DNA of 64,000 nucleotides from Euglena gracilis (lineage: Eukaryota; Euglenida; Euglenophyceae; Euglenales): NCBI GenBank assembly GCA_039621445.1, contig CP154955.1, forward strand, positions 3,020,017 through 3,084,016. Direction: 5' to 3'. Positions 9,994-19,475 of this stretch are shown here, one piece after another. The translations under genes were made by a program, and so were the position numbers. The notes below the pieces were generated by a model. It saw nothing but the letters and a program-made list of their open reading frames with translations, had not been told where the DNA came from and did not search any database. Numbering within the stretch: the first letter of the stretch is position 1; every line of letters starts with the position of its first letter.

Positions 9994-10094
9994 CTCACAA
10001 GGTCTTTGTGCTTCGCCCTCGGTATCCCTTCCTGTCGGTTTCCCTCGAGGGAGTACGAGACACCTCGGGCTCCGCATTTTGCCCTTGTGAGGCC
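9994..10094 (-). repeat. DIRS-1 internal complementary region
   Basis: Plus-strand 9994-10058 (CTCACAAGGTCTTTGTGCTT ... GAGGGAGTACGA) is the reverse complement of the element's right end. 10059-10094 (ACACCTCGGGCTCCGC ... TTGTGAGGCC) is the reverse complement of its left end. In DIRS-1 of Dictyostelium such a region is thought to template completion and circularisation of the cDNA. Compared with the present right end it lacks about six bases in the CCCTTCCTCCCTTGTCGG stretch and differs at one further site, so the copy has aged. Confidence 0.8.
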
Positions 10095-10099
10095 AGATT

Positions 10100-11025
10100 G
10101 TGCACTAAAATTAGGGGGGCCAGGGCATTTTCCAGGGCACCCTGGGCACCAAGTCGTTGATAGTGGGCTGTAAAAGCCTCCACCCCCCTCCACTGACCAA
10201 TTTCACAAACTTCTTGGGCAGAAAGGCCCAATTTTTTTTAGTAAACCAACCCCTGCCCCTCTGGTGGAGTGGGCCCCGCACACCTGAGGGGGTACCCCAT
10301 GTTTGGCCAAAAAGTCTTTTGTGATAGAAGCAATTGTGTCAGCACTTATGGCCCTGAAGGGGGGTTTAATGAAATTAGGAGGGGGCCCCCAGGTCTGACG
10401 AATAAACGTGTTCGTTTATTCGTCAGCCACAGAGCACATCATTAAATGAAAGGGGCTTACTTGGGGCCACTGGGGAATGGACACAACCCTTTCCCACTCA
10501 TGGAACTTCTGTCCTTTACGCTTAATCTTGATGTAGGGTGCCCTACCCAACACACTGGTGGTTCGTTTGACTTGCGATAAGTCTGAGGATCGGTATAAAC
10601 AGAGGATTCGTCAGCAAAAAATCAGTTGTGTACGCAATGTACAAATATCAGTGGGCATGGGCGTCTTTGCCAGCCCCAGGAGGATTGGGAGGGGATCCCA
10701 AAATGCCCCATACTTCTCCAGGTTTTGGTTCCAAAGCCTCTTGTAGGGGGTTAACAGAGTGTGGAATCTCAGCCCATAGCACTGTAGGCATTACAGGCTT
10801 GGGCCTTGGAAAATTGGAATAATTGAATTAAAGCGTCAGCCACTTGGTCTGTGGTGGCTTCAGGGGGGGCACCCCCATGTGTTCCAAAATTACCCACAGA
10901 AGTGCAAAGGCACTCTGATAACGTTTTAAGCTGGGGGTTCTCCCCAGGAAATCGTTAATGGCCTCAACCTGAATTTGTTTACCCTCCAAAATTTGCCTGA
11001 GCAAATCATGCAAAACAGGGGCCAC
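10100..11025 (-). pseudogene. DIRS-1 tyrosine recombinase, degraded
   Basis: The enzyme would insert the circular cDNA through a tyrosine nucleophile. The N-terminal helical part is readable at 10828-11025 (LLRQILEGKQIQVEAINDFL, then LKRYQSAFALL), matching IDTYIKNLGNVKRYDSAF of DIRS-2. The catalytic end is readable at 10140-10231 (IGQWRGVEAFTAHYQRLG), with the tyrosine in AHYQR. The part between is interrupted by stops and shifts, although total length equals that of DIRS-2. It overlaps the end of the RT-methyltransferase frame by about 20 bp. Confidence 0.7.
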
Positions 11026-12440
11026 CTGGGGGGTGGCATTTGCTCCCCCTGCAGTTGGTGAACATGCCCCTGTAGGGGGTGATTTTCAAGCAGGGGGTAC
11101 CTGGAACTTTCATTTTTATTAATTGGGGCCACCAGGTGGCTGAATCCCAGTAGGGGGTGACCATCAAAACTTTGGTCTGGGGAAACATTTTCAACCTGGG
11201 TAGAAATTGTTGAATTATTGACCAGGGGGGGGTTGCATAAAGATCCCCCATGTTGTCCAGTGGACATTGTAATGCATTCACTGCTGTGGCCTCCCAGTGG
11301 GGCCACCTGGCCACAAATTTGGGCAGTTTGGTGTTGAGCGGGTAGGCAAATAAATCTGTTTCCAGATGTATGAAACTTTTGAATTGCTGTCTTAACCATT
11401 GAAAATGTTGGGGGTCTAAAGAATAATCCCCCCTGTCCATTTCCCATCTGCTGATGGGGTCTGCTAGGCAGTCTTTTGAAGGTACCCAGTTGACTTGGAG
11501 GTTTACTTGGTGCTCCATGCACCACTTGAATAATGGTCTCAGCATTTTGTCGAAGGGATCTTTTCTGCCCCCACCTTTTGTCAGGTAAAAGTAAATTACC
11601 TGGTTGTCCACTGACAAGGAAACGGTTTCCCCAGGTCTGCTCAAACTTTTGACAGTGCTGATTGCTGCACTGAGCTCCTTTACATTGATGTGCAAAATGG
11701 AGTCTTTTCTCCAAAATTCCTGCACAATTTCTCCCTTGTGGATGTCTAGCCCCCCCCAAGCATATTTTTGAATTTTTATTTCCCTTAATTGGGCTTTGAT
11801 TTCCTGGGAAATGGGATGTTTTGAGTCCCAGGGGGCTGTGGACTTTGCCACCAAAAAAATTGCCAGGGTGTCTGTAAAAGCCCTTAAAAAGGGCAGAACC
11901 ATTAGGTTGCATCTTATTTGGCCCAAAATGGCATCCAGTTGCCTTTTTGACATGTAATCTTTTTTCACAATTTTTCCCAGCTCCTTTTTTATGGTTTTGA
12001 CTTTCTGGGGGGGCACCTGTAGTTTTCCTTCCTGGAAGTTCAGTTGAGATCCCGAATGGGTTACCACTTGGGTGGGCTGCAGGGTGGACTTTTTCACATT
12101 GATTTTGAACCCAGAATCCAGCAAATCTTTGACAACTGTTTTCAGATGATTTTGTAAATTGGTTTGGGTGGGGGCCACCAGCAAAATGTCGTCCAGGTAA
12201 ATAAACACCTGGATGCCCCTTTTTCTCCACAGTTTTTCGAATGTTTTCATCACTTACATAAAAATTTAAAATATTACATTTAGCCCAAAACAGCCTGTTT
12301 AAAATTCCCAGGTCTGCCCCCCTACCTGATGCCTTAAAAAAGGCCTGAGGCCTGGACTTACTGGAATATGAAAATAGGCATCCTTTAGGTCTATTTTTGC
12401 TGCCCAGTGGCCTTTTTCCAAAAAATGGAAAAATGTGTTG
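11006..12440 (-). pseudogene. DIRS-1 reverse transcriptase - RNase H - Dam-like methyltransferase
   Basis: From about 12440 the minus strand reads EKGHWAAKIDLKDAYFHIPV, then meets stops, and from 12253 is open for 415 codons: IQVFIYLDDILLVAPTQTN holds the YLDD catalytic box. RNase H motifs follow, with HINVKELSAAI and SVDNQVIYFYL supplying acidic residues. A Dam-like segment carries TPPWSIIQQFL, the counterpart of the DPPY box, as DIRS methyltransferase domains do. Stops around 12255-12330 remove part of the RT palm, so no full enzyme can be made. Confidence 0.75.
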
Positions 12441-12878
12441 GATATGATCCAACTTGAAGGGGTTGACTTGAAACTGCTGATTTATTTCTCTGCAGTCGCT
12501 GATCATTCTCCACTTGGTTGTTCCCCCTTCTGGTTTTGAAATTAAAAACCATGGGATCAAATGCTGGGTTTCTGAATCCCAAACTCGTTTCACTGACCCA
12601 GTTTTTTCGTAATCCAGCAGAATTTTTTCTGCCTGGTTCAGGTCCAGGTTGGCCCTTGGTTTGGGGTGGGTGGACAATTTTGGGGGATTCACCCAGGGGG
12701 GTTGAATTCCATTTTTTATCAATTGACATGTTGCTGGGGGGGCATTTTTTGTCCACCATTTTAGACTTTTCTGAAGTCTTTGGTACAGGGGGGTATCTCC
12801 CCATTTTTCCTCCATGGAATGTATTTTCCCAACTAGATGATTTTCTGGGTGCTGGGTGGGGGGTGTTGTACATTTCAC
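12425..12878 (-). pseudogene. DIRS-1 RT N-terminal part in another frame
   Basis: The minus-strand frame reads LDLNQAEKILLDYEKTGSVK, then HLIPWFLISKPEGGTTKW and RMISDCREINQQF, the finger region of reverse transcriptases (R/K-x-ISDCR). It reaches HIQHIFPFF and then leaves frame in a run of six T's at about 12425-12435; the expected continuation EKGHWAAKIDLKDAYF lies one base away. The lesion is a +1 relative to the protein. Confidence 0.7.
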
Positions 12879-12952
12879 CCCTGGTGCCCCTGGGGATTGA
12901 GCATTCTCTAAAGGTGGCTGGGGTGTGTGTGCATGCTCTGCTTACAGGCTCT

Positions 12953-13888
12953 CTAATCCTCCACTTTGTCATTAATGTTGTCAAATGACATAGCATAGGG
13001 GCCCCTTTTTGGGTCTCCCCCTTGGTTTGATGCCCCTGCCAAGGGCACTGAAGAATGAACTTGAGGGGGGGTTGTCCCCTTGTCCTCCACAACCCCTTCT
13101 GGGGCATCCTCCTGGGCCTGCCACTGGGATAGAATATTGAAATCCCCTGCTGAGAGACAGCCTTTTAGCTTCTGTGGTTGTTCCCCTTCTGATATTCGAT
13201 GGCCCCAGTGGCCTTGATGTTGGCCCCAGTGGCCTTGATGATAATTCTGGCCCCACTGGCCTTCTTGATGTTGGCTCCACTGGCCTTCTTGAAGCTTTGG
13301 CAGTCCCCATTGACTTACTTCTCTTTGATCTGGGACGCCATGCCCATTGAAAATCTTTGGGGGCCACTGGGGGCCCATCCTTTGCCCCTGATGGGGTGTG
13401 TGATGAAGAAATGGTTGGGGGGATGTTGTGGACCTGTCCTGCCCCTGCCACTGGGCATCTGTTTGTGTAATTGGCCACCCTGGCCTTGGTATTGTTGGCC
13501 GCCCTGGCCTTTGTTCCATCGGCCGCCATGGCCATTGTTGTTTTGGCCGCCATGGCCCAGCTTGCTGTTGTGGCCCCCATGGCCCAGCTTGCTGTTGTGG
13601 CCGCTTGAACAAGGTATTGGTGTAACTGGCAGAATGTTGGCCCCAATGGCCCTGGCTCCAATGGCCGTAGTGGTCTCTGCCCCTTTCGGGGTCTTCTGAC
13701 AACTGTCTGCAAGGGTCCGTGGCAATCACTTTGGAGGGTTTGGGTTCTGGAAATTTCTGTGGGGGAAAATTCTTTTGGGGAAGGGGCAGCCACGGTTCGC
13801 CACAGTTGACCCGCGCCGTCAGGTTGTCCAGCTGCTGCTGCTGCTGCCCCTTGACGTTCTCCAGCGCTGTGCTTCTTTGAAGTTGCAT
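12953..13888 (-). CDS. DIRS-1 gag-like ORF1
   Basis: Open for 311 codons. It begins MQLQRSTALENVKGQQQQQL, continues DNLTARVNCGEPWLPLPQK and then consists of short W/H/G/Q-rich repeats such as AGPWGPQQQ, GQWGQNYHQGHWGQHQ. Low-complexity nucleic-acid-binding repeats of this sort are common in gag-like proteins. The alternative frame (HGGQNSKLGHGG repeats) is also open because the DNA unit length is a multiple of three. I prefer this frame because LD(N/D)LTA..N.GEPWL is also present in DIRS-3. No zinc knuckle is visible. Confidence 0.5.
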   Translation of the reverse strand: MQLQRSTALENVKGQQQQQLDNLTARVNCGEPWLPLPQKNFPPQKFPEPKPSKVIATDPCRQLSEDPERGRDHYGHWSQGHWGQHSASYTNTLFKRPQQQAGPWGPQQQAGPWRPKQQWPWRPMEQRPGRPTIPRPGWPITQTDAQWQGQDRSTTSPQPFLHHTPHQGQRMGPQWPPKIFNGHGVPDQREVSQWGLPKLQEGQWSQHQEGQWGQNYHQGHWGQHQGHWGHRISEGEQPQKLKGCLSAGDFNILSQWQAQEDAPEGVVEDKGTTPPQVHSSVPLAGASNQGGDPKRGPYAMSFDNINDKVED

Positions 13889-14039
13889 CTTTCATTGAAT
13901 TCTTTCGAAAAATTCAACAACTTTTTATTTGAAGTTCTGCGCGAGCGTGACTTTCTGGATAATTTGACTGGACTGATTGTCTTCTTCTTTTCTCAATTGG
14001 TGTGGTACTTGAAGTTCCTTTCTTCTGGGTGTCGAAGGG

Positions 14040-14178
14040 CAAATTAGGAATCAGCCAACTCCGGCGGAAAAAAAGGCACTAAGCAGGGACTCCTAACCCA
14101 GCGCAAAGAGCAATCCAAACAACACCGCCGGCGAGCAAGGCATGGCCTCACAAGGGCAAAGTGCGGAGCCCGAGGTGT
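14040..14178 (-). repeat. DIRS-1 left inverted terminal repeat
   Basis: Plus-strand 14047-14178 runs from GGAATCAGCCAACTCCGGCG through GGCACTAAGCAGGGACTCCT and ACACCGCCGGCGAGCAAGGC to GTGCGGAGCCCGAGGTGT. The outer 35 bp recur, reverse-complemented, in the DIRS-1 internal complementary region, which fixes the end at about 14178. It pairs over most of its length with the left repeat of DIRS-3 just beyond the spacer. Confidence 0.85.
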
Positions 14179-14253
14179 CGGAGCAGGTGTCAGAAAAACC
14201 TGCTCTGCCCCGTCCGTTGGAAAATTGGCTTTCAGAACTTGTATTAAATTGCG
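14179..14253. other. 75-bp spacer between two head-to-head DIRS elements
   Basis: Unique sequence between the left ends of DIRS-1 and DIRS-3. It begins with a small hairpin, GAGCAGGT...ACCTGCTC (14181-14203), followed by AT-rich DNA. The two flanking terminal repeats form a perfect-looking long palindrome around it. Confidence 0.7.
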
Positions 14254-14400
14254 ACACCTCGGCCTCCGCACTTTGTCCTTGTGAGGCCATGCCTTGCTCG
14301 CCGGCGGTGTTGTGTGGATTGTGACGCGTTGGGTTAGGAGTCCCTGCTTAGTGCCTTTTTTCGCCGGAGTTGGCTGATTCCTAATTTGCCCTTCGACAAC
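14254..14400 (+). repeat. DIRS-3 left inverted terminal repeat
   Basis: Runs ACACCTCGGCCTCCGCACTT, GTGAGGCCATGCCTTGCTCG, CCGGCGGTGTTGTGTGGATT, GGAGTCCCTGCTTAGTGCC, GCCGGAGTTGGCTGATTCCT. Nearly the exact reverse complement of the DIRS-1 left repeat (14040-14178), apart from a few substitutions and a short deletion near 14322-14330. Confidence 0.8.
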
Positions 14401-14476
14401 CCAGAAGAAAGGAACTTCAATTCAAGAAGCTTGACAATTGAACATCAAGAGTTGAATCAATCGAATTATCCAGAAA

Positions 14477-14919
14477 ATGACACTCCTGGAGAATATCAAA
14501 TCCAATTTTGTTGACACATTCAAGATTTCAATGAGAAATGCAATTGACAACACAAAGAAGAGCGTTGCTGAACAACAAGAACTTGCTGCAGCCACAGCTG
14601 GACGACCTGACGGCGCAGTGCAACCGTGGCGAACCGTGGCTGTCCCTTCCCCCCCAGAAAAAGTTTCTAAAAACCCACCCAGAGACAGCCACGGAAGTTG
14701 GCAGACAGTGGTCAGAACCCGAAGCACACCAAAGCCAAGGCAGCTGTCAGGCCACAACGGCAAGGGCCATGGAGGCTCATTTCACAGTTACACCAATACC
14801 TTGTTCAAGCTGGGCCATGGAGGCCAGAACAGCAAGCTGGGCCATGGCGGCCAAAACAGCAAAGGCCATGGTGGCCGGTGGAACAAAGGCCAGGGCGGCC
14901 AGCAATACCAAGGCCAGGG
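14477..14919 (+). pseudogene. DIRS-3 gag-like gene, first half
   Basis: Starts MTLLENIKSNFVDTFKISMR and NAIDNTKKSVAEQQELA, a helical beginning, then continues through the region encoding LDDLTAQCNRGEPWLSLPPQ in a second frame and KLGHGGQNSKGHGGRWNKGQ repeats in the first. The change of frame near 14580 is probably a mutation. It is cut at 14919/14920, within a codon run for QQYQGQG, by the left end of DIRS-2. Confidence 0.6.
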
Positions 14920-15050
14920 ACCATTCGGGCTCCGCACTGCGAGATGGTGAGGTCCTGCTTTCCTTGCCGGCTGTTCTGTTCTGGTGTGTTTGTGCGTGCG
15001 CGGGGGGTGCTTCTTACTGCTTTTTGTTGCCGGAGTTGGCTGATTCCTAA
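14920..15050 (+). repeat. DIRS-2 left inverted terminal repeat
   Basis: Begins ACCATTCGGGCTCCGCACTG, continues GAGATGGTGAGGTCCTGCTT and GCCGGCTGTTCTGTTCTGGT and ends around GCCGGAGTTGGCTGATTCC. Its inner about 95 bp (14950-15035) are the reverse complement of 19796-19885. Confidence 0.85.
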
Positions 15051-15717
15051 TTCTGCCCTTCGACCTCAAGGAGAAAGAATTTTAACTCACGAGTTCACTT
15101 GGAAAATATTTACAAGGAGCTTTACTTCACAGAACGCGGACGGAATTATCAACTGGTGGATCAAAAATTTTGCATGACCTTCGACTTCCAGGAGGAAAAT
15201 TCAGAACCTCAGGAAGTTCAACTGGGGAAAAATCTCCAGAAATAGTGTATTTGACAAATGGAAGTGTGGGGGTCCATGAAGAATGAGGAGAAAGAACAGC
15301 CAAGAACTCACTGCTTCCACGAAGTCCTCGAGGAAGAAAACATGTCCCGTAAAAATGAGTGTGGAAGCATCCCACGTCGCTGGAGCAACAGGTGAGAAAC
15401 TCAACACCAAGACTCAAAAGGGCACAGGCGAGACGCAAGGATCAGCATGGGAACAGAGAAGGCAGAGGGGGGATACTTATAAGGTCAAAGACAATGGGAG
15501 CAAGCAGGTCTCCCAGGGAAAGAGCAAACAAAAAACAGGTCCAAACGGGGGAGAATCAAGCATCCGGGATAAGAAAACAGAAGAAGTCAGGGGTGCAAAA
15601 AGATGGAGAGGAGGGCGCCCCAGCGAATCAGGGGAAGGGGAGGAATGGAGCCATCTCGCACAATAGGAGGGGAAGGCCAATGCAAAAGAAAGGAGGCCAA
15701 GTGATACGGGCCAACGG
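15051..15717 (+). other. DIRS-2 leader region
   Basis: Between the terminal repeat and the first confident start codon. It includes CCTTCGACCTCAAGGAGAAAGAATT like the sequence after the DIRS-3 repeat, and overlapping lysine/glycine-rich frames from about 15283. A longer N terminus for the gag-like protein may lie here. Confidence 0.4.
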
Positions 15718-17097
15718 ATGCGTCACCCACAAGAAAACACAGGGGAAAGCAGGGGGGGCAAGACCAGAAGTCAAGAGGAAGAGAAAACAGGAGGGCAGAG
15801 GGACCCAGGGGGGGAGCAGACGACTAGTGAGGTCCGACCAGTACAGCAGTGGGGGGGGGCATTCAGACCACAGTCACCGGCACCCCCTCCCACGATCCCC
15901 CCCACACCCCAGCTGAGGCAGAACTCCACTCCAGGATCCAGACAAGTGGACAAAAACACCCACAACTCCACCCCTTTTCTCAGTTCCTCCCCCTCCAGGG
16001 GAAAAAGCAAAGGCTATGGCAGCCTCTCTGGAGATATCAGAAATCCAAAGGATTCAAATCAAACTCAAGGCTATGGCAGCCATCATTTAACAGGGCCTGG
16101 GGCCCAGAATCAAGGCTATGGCAGCCAGCATTCAAGAGGGCAGTGGGCCCAGTTGCAAGGCTATGGCAGCCTGTATCCCAACCTGGGAAGATCCCACTGG
16201 GGGAAGGTATGTCCAACTTACCACACAGCTCCCTCAATCAAAAAACCCTCAGGAGCTGCCCATCCAAGCAAGCAGCCCCCCCTTCAGGGGCAGGCCAATG
16301 GAGGCCATTATATCCAAGAGGCCAATGGAGGCCAGAGGGAAAATATCAAGGCCAATGGAGGCCATTTCAATCAAAATCAGGTGGCCATGGGAGGCCAATG
16401 CATTCAAGACCACAGCCCTTGGGGGGGAGGCCCAAGATTGGCGACACCAGGGCCCCCCCAGAAGATAATCAGCCCACACCCCCCAGCTGTATATGTACCT
16501 CCCCACTGCAGAAACAGACCTTCCCCCATCTTTCAAAAACAGGGGGAAAGCCTGTCTTTGAGCAGCCCTATGGCAGGGCCAGAGGTGACCCCAGTGATGG
16601 GGCAGCCAGAGAGGACCCCAGTGATGGGGCAGCCAGGGGGAAGGACCCCAGTGATGGGGCCTGTGGAATCCCCAGACACATTACATCCAGGGGTGCCCCC
16701 TTACAAAGCCCTGCAGGCCAGTATCCCCCATTGGGAAAAGGCAGGTGCCAGCAGAGAGGTATTAAACCTGATAAGGGAAGGGGTCATGGCAGATCTTCCC
16801 CTCCCCCCTCTAATGTCCTTAAAAGTTCCCTTCAAAGCCCCCCAGGAAGTAATGACTGCCCAAAAAATTCTGAGAGAATACGAATGTGCAGGGGCAACCA
16901 GGCAAATCCCCCCAGAGGAGGCAAAACATTTTGTCCCTTACTTCATAATTTCCAAAAAAGAAGGGGAAAAGACCAAGGAAAGACTAATTTCAGATTGTCG
17001 ACAGTTAAATCACTATTTCACCCCCCAGAAGTTCAGACTGGAACACATGGGAAACATTTTCCCATATCTCAGAAAGGGTTGGTTCTGTGGAAAATAG
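15718..17097 (+). CDS. DIRS-2 gag-like protein fused to RT N terminus
   Basis: Open for 459 codons from an ATG. Residues about 1-90 are charged, followed by repeats (QGYGSQHSRGQ-type, then ANGGHYIQEANGGQ-type), a proline-rich middle and, from about residue 330, RT sequence: MTAQKILREYECAGATRQIP, HFVPYFIISKKEGEKTKE, RLISDCRQLNHYFTPQKF, NIFPYLRKG. The frame ends one step later in a stop, and the rest of RT is in the -1 frame. The same DNA is open in the -1 frame from 15849, whose gag half (RLWQP repeats) is probably a shadow. Confidence 0.6.
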   Translation: MRHPQENTGESRGGKTRSQEEEKTGGQRDPGGEQTTSEVRPVQQWGGAFRPQSPAPPPTIPPTPQLRQNSTPGSRQVDKNTHNSTPFLSSSPSRGKSKGYGSLSGDIRNPKDSNQTQGYGSHHLTGPGAQNQGYGSQHSRGQWAQLQGYGSLYPNLGRSHWGKVCPTYHTAPSIKKPSGAAHPSKQPPLQGQANGGHYIQEANGGQRENIKANGGHFNQNQVAMGGQCIQDHSPWGGGPRLATPGPPQKIISPHPPAVYVPPHCRNRPSPIFQKQGESLSLSSPMAGPEVTPVMGQPERTPVMGQPGGRTPVMGPVESPDTLHPGVPPYKALQASIPHWEKAGASREVLNLIREGVMADLPLPPLMSLKVPFKAPQEVMTAQKILREYECAGATRQIPPEEAKHFVPYFIISKKEGEKTKERLISDCRQLNHYFTPQKFRLEHMGNIFPYLRKGWFCGK

Positions 17098-18611
17098 ATC
17101 TGAAAGATGCTTATTTCCATTTAAAGCTGCACAGCAGCCTGGAAAAGCATGTCTGCATGCAAGTGGGGGGGGAAACGTGGCAATTTCAAGCTGCATGCTT
17201 TGGGGTAAGCAGCCTGCCACAAAAGTTTATGACTCTCATGAGAGTCTGGGAAAGGAAATGGAGGAAGGAAGGAAAGGTAGTTTTCATCTACCTAGACGAC
17301 ATTTTGCTGTTAGCCCCCAGCAAAAAGACAGCAGCCCAGCATTTGGCAGAAATGAAAAAAGATCTTTTACTGGCAGGTTTCAGAATAAACCTCCCCAAAT
17401 CATGTCTGGAACCAACACAAGAAATAAAGCATTTGGGCCAGTGGATCAATTTGAAAAAAGGCCAGCTGGAAATTCCACAGGAAAAATTAAAATCCCTAAG
17501 AAAGGAATTAGGAAAGGTACTGACAGCACAAAAGATGAGCTGCAGAAAACTCAGCTCTATTGTAGGGCAAGTCAGAAGCTATTTAGTTTCAATGCCTTTT
17601 CTCAGAATTCTGACAGATCAACTTTGCAAAATGGTGGATTTGCACACAAAGTGGGGTTGGGACCACACCCTGACCATTCCCCAGGGGGTCAAAGATCAAA
17701 TTGTGGAGTTAAAAACGTTTTTGCAGCCAGGTGTGGGCAGAGCCTTTCAATCCCAGGCCTCTCAGGAACTGTTCTCAGACAGCAGCACCTGGCAATGGGG
17801 GGGGCTGGACAAAAAGTCTGGTCAAAAGGTCCAGGATTTCTGGAGGGACCTGCATGTCCTTCACATCAATCAAAAAGAATTGATGTCTGCGGTGGAAACT
17901 GTAAAGGCTTTGGCAAAACCAAAACAAACCATTGTTCTTCATGTGGACAGCCAGGTGGCAGTCAGTTATTTGACAAAATGGGGAGGCAAAAAGCCATATT
18001 TAAATTCCATCCTAAAACCCCTTCTGTACCATTGCCAAGAAAGGCAAATCAACTTGCAGGTGGTTTGGGTTCCCACAAAAGAACAATTGGCAGACTCCCT
18101 GACCAGGGAGCAAAAAGATCCAGGGGATTATACCCTGAATCTGACCATTTTTCACCAGATTCTGAAGTTTTTCAAAAACCACATCACCCCAGAGGTGGAC
18201 ATGTTTTGCACACCCAGCAACAAAAAATTCCCCAAGTTCATTTGTCGATACCCCCACCAAGGGGCTTTGTTGGTGGATGCTCTGAAGGCAGATTTAAGGG
18301 GTCTCCCCCCAGTTTATTCCAACCCTCCCTGGAGCATCATTCCCCAATGGATTCAGAGATTAATGTTAAACCCAGACCTAATTTGTCTGTTGATTGTACC
18401 CCACTGGGCTTCGACATCATGGTGGCGCCAATTAATGTCAATCAGGCAGCCAGGCAGCAAGGTTTTGCTAGTACCCCCCCAGTGGGGTCTGTTCACCAAC
18501 TGCTGGGGGGTGGAGATGCCCCCCCCAAGGTGGAATTTGGCCTGCTTGATTGTGTCAGGCAAATATTACAATCCCAGGAAGTTTCGATGTCCAGTATCGA
18601 CACTTACATAA
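17060..18611 (+). CDS. DIRS-2 reverse transcriptase - RNase H - Dam-like methyltransferase
   Basis: From the QKG segment at 17068 the frame reads LVLWKIDLKDAYFHLKLH (catalytic Asp), ACFGVSSLPQKF and VVFIYLDDILLLAPSKKT (the YLDD box). RNase H follows with FSDSSTWQWGG, HINQKELMSAVETV and VLHVDSQVAVSYLTKW, giving the D-E-D acidic set. A Dam-like segment has EVDMFCTPSNKKFPKF and VYSNPPWSIIPQWIQRL, where NPPW stands in for DPPY. All motifs are intact. The enzyme needs the preceding frame for its fingers, so a -1 shift or repair near 17.08 kb is required. Confidence 0.8.
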
Positions 18612-19195
18612 AAAATCTGGGAAATGTCAAAAGATATGACTCAGCCTTCAGGGCATTGGTGGGTCAATTATTGCACAAAGGGGTGCCTCTGCAGCAGTGC
18701 ACAGTCCCCAAGATGGCTGAAGCCATCCTTGATCTTGCTGTTCATAGCATCAATACTGCACGAAATGCATATGCAGCAGCCTTACTACTCCCAGGGTTTG
18801 GGTCTTTGAGATTTTCACCCCTTCTGGCTCCATTGAAAAGGAAGTGGAATGCCAATGTCTGCAAGTATGCCCACTTTTGGGACCCCACTGATTTCCTAGA
18901 AAACATCATGAGGAATTACACACCCCTCTCAGACCTATCTGTGAAAGAGCTCAGAAACAGACTCATCATCTGTTGGAGGCTTTTGGCCCTCCACAGGGGG
19001 GTTGATTTAGCCAGGACACAGCGAAAAATCAGTTTCGTGGGAGAAAAAATTTTCATTTTATTGCAAAGGAAAGGGTGGCAATTCCCAAAATGGGAAGAGA
19101 TTTTGAATTTGCCCACACACCCCCCTCATAAGCCCATGGCATTTATTGAAAGAGTATGTGGAAAGGACAGCCCACATGGTTGGGCACAAAAATAA
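18530..19195 (+). CDS. DIRS-2 tyrosine recombinase, N-terminal and first catalytic part
   Basis: Overlaps the end of the RT frame by about 80 bp, a common DIRS arrangement. It reads LLDCVRQILQSQEVSMSSID, IKNLGNVKRYDSAFRALVG (helical DNA-binding domain), ARNAYAAALLLPGFGSLRF, and LSVKELRNRLIICWRLLALH-RGVDLARTQ, where the arginine after ALH is the likely first catalytic arginine. The frame ends KDSPHGWAQK stop, while the rest of the domain is in the next frame. Confidence 0.7.
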   Translation: MEFGLLDCVRQILQSQEVSMSSIDTYIKNLGNVKRYDSAFRALVGQLLHKGVPLQQCTVPKMAEAILDLAVHSINTARNAYAAALLLPGFGSLRFSPLLAPLKRKWNANVCKYAHFWDPTDFLENIMRNYTPLSDLSVKELRNRLIICWRLLALHRGVDLARTQRKISFVGEKIFILLQRKGWQFPKWEEILNLPTHPPHKPMAFIERVCGKDSPHGWAQK

Positions 19196-19475
19196 TTTGT
19201 TGTGGTCTTTGGATGGTAAAAGACCTTTGACATCAGAAAGGGTGAATTCCCTAACCAAAGAAATTCTGCAGGAGGGGGGGGTGGACACCACCCACTGGAA
19301 ACCCCACAGCACCAGAGGGGCTGGGGTCTTATGGTGGAAAAATGCTGGTTTGCAAGTGGAAGAAGTCCAGCAGCTGGGTCAGTGGAAAAATTTTGGTGCC
19401 TTCCAAGCTCATTATTTGAGGCTGGGGGTCGTGTCAAAAATTCAAAATATTATGGCCCAAAGGGGGGTGCACAGT
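19146..19475 (+). CDS. DIRS-2 tyrosine recombinase, catalytic C-terminal part
   Basis: Frame +1 relative to the preceding part. It reads YVERTAHMVGHKNNLLWSLD, GKRPLTSERVNSLTKEIL, and then the catalytic end: HWKPHSTRGAGVLWWKNAG holds the H-x-x-R box, and QLGQWKNFGAFQAHYLRLG holds the tyrosine nucleophile. All expected residues are present. The shift lies between about 19130 and 19195. The frame continues past 19476 into the internal complementary region and a proline-rich tail to 19817, so that tail may be translated. Confidence 0.7.

Larger units (their letters stand above)
9700..14178 (-). mobile_element. DIRS-1: DIRS-like tyrosine-recombinase retrotransposon
   Basis: About 4.48 kb, transcribed leftward. 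Order on the minus strand: left terminal repeat, gag-like gene, RT with YLDD, RNase H, Dam-like methyltransferase, tyrosine recombinase, internal complementary region (9994-10094), right terminal repeat (9700-9846). The terminal repeats are inverted, as in DIRS elements, not direct as in LTR elements. Limits come from the internal complementary region, which holds the two outer ends joined. No target duplication is evident, as expected for recombinase-mediated insertion of a circle. Frameshifts in RT and a broken recombinase show it is inactive. Confidence 0.85.

Noticed and set aside
15849-17060. RLWQP-repeat frame preceding the DIRS-2 RT in the same frame
   Set aside because: RT finger motifs are in the other frame (15718-17097), so this upstream half is probably a shadow created by a repeat unit length divisible by three.
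17068-17080. A-AAG-GGT as a programmed -1 frameshift site in DIRS-2
   Set aside because: GGG is a poor second codon set for slippage and DIRS-1 shifts the other way at this place, so mutation is more likely; kept only as a question in the findings.
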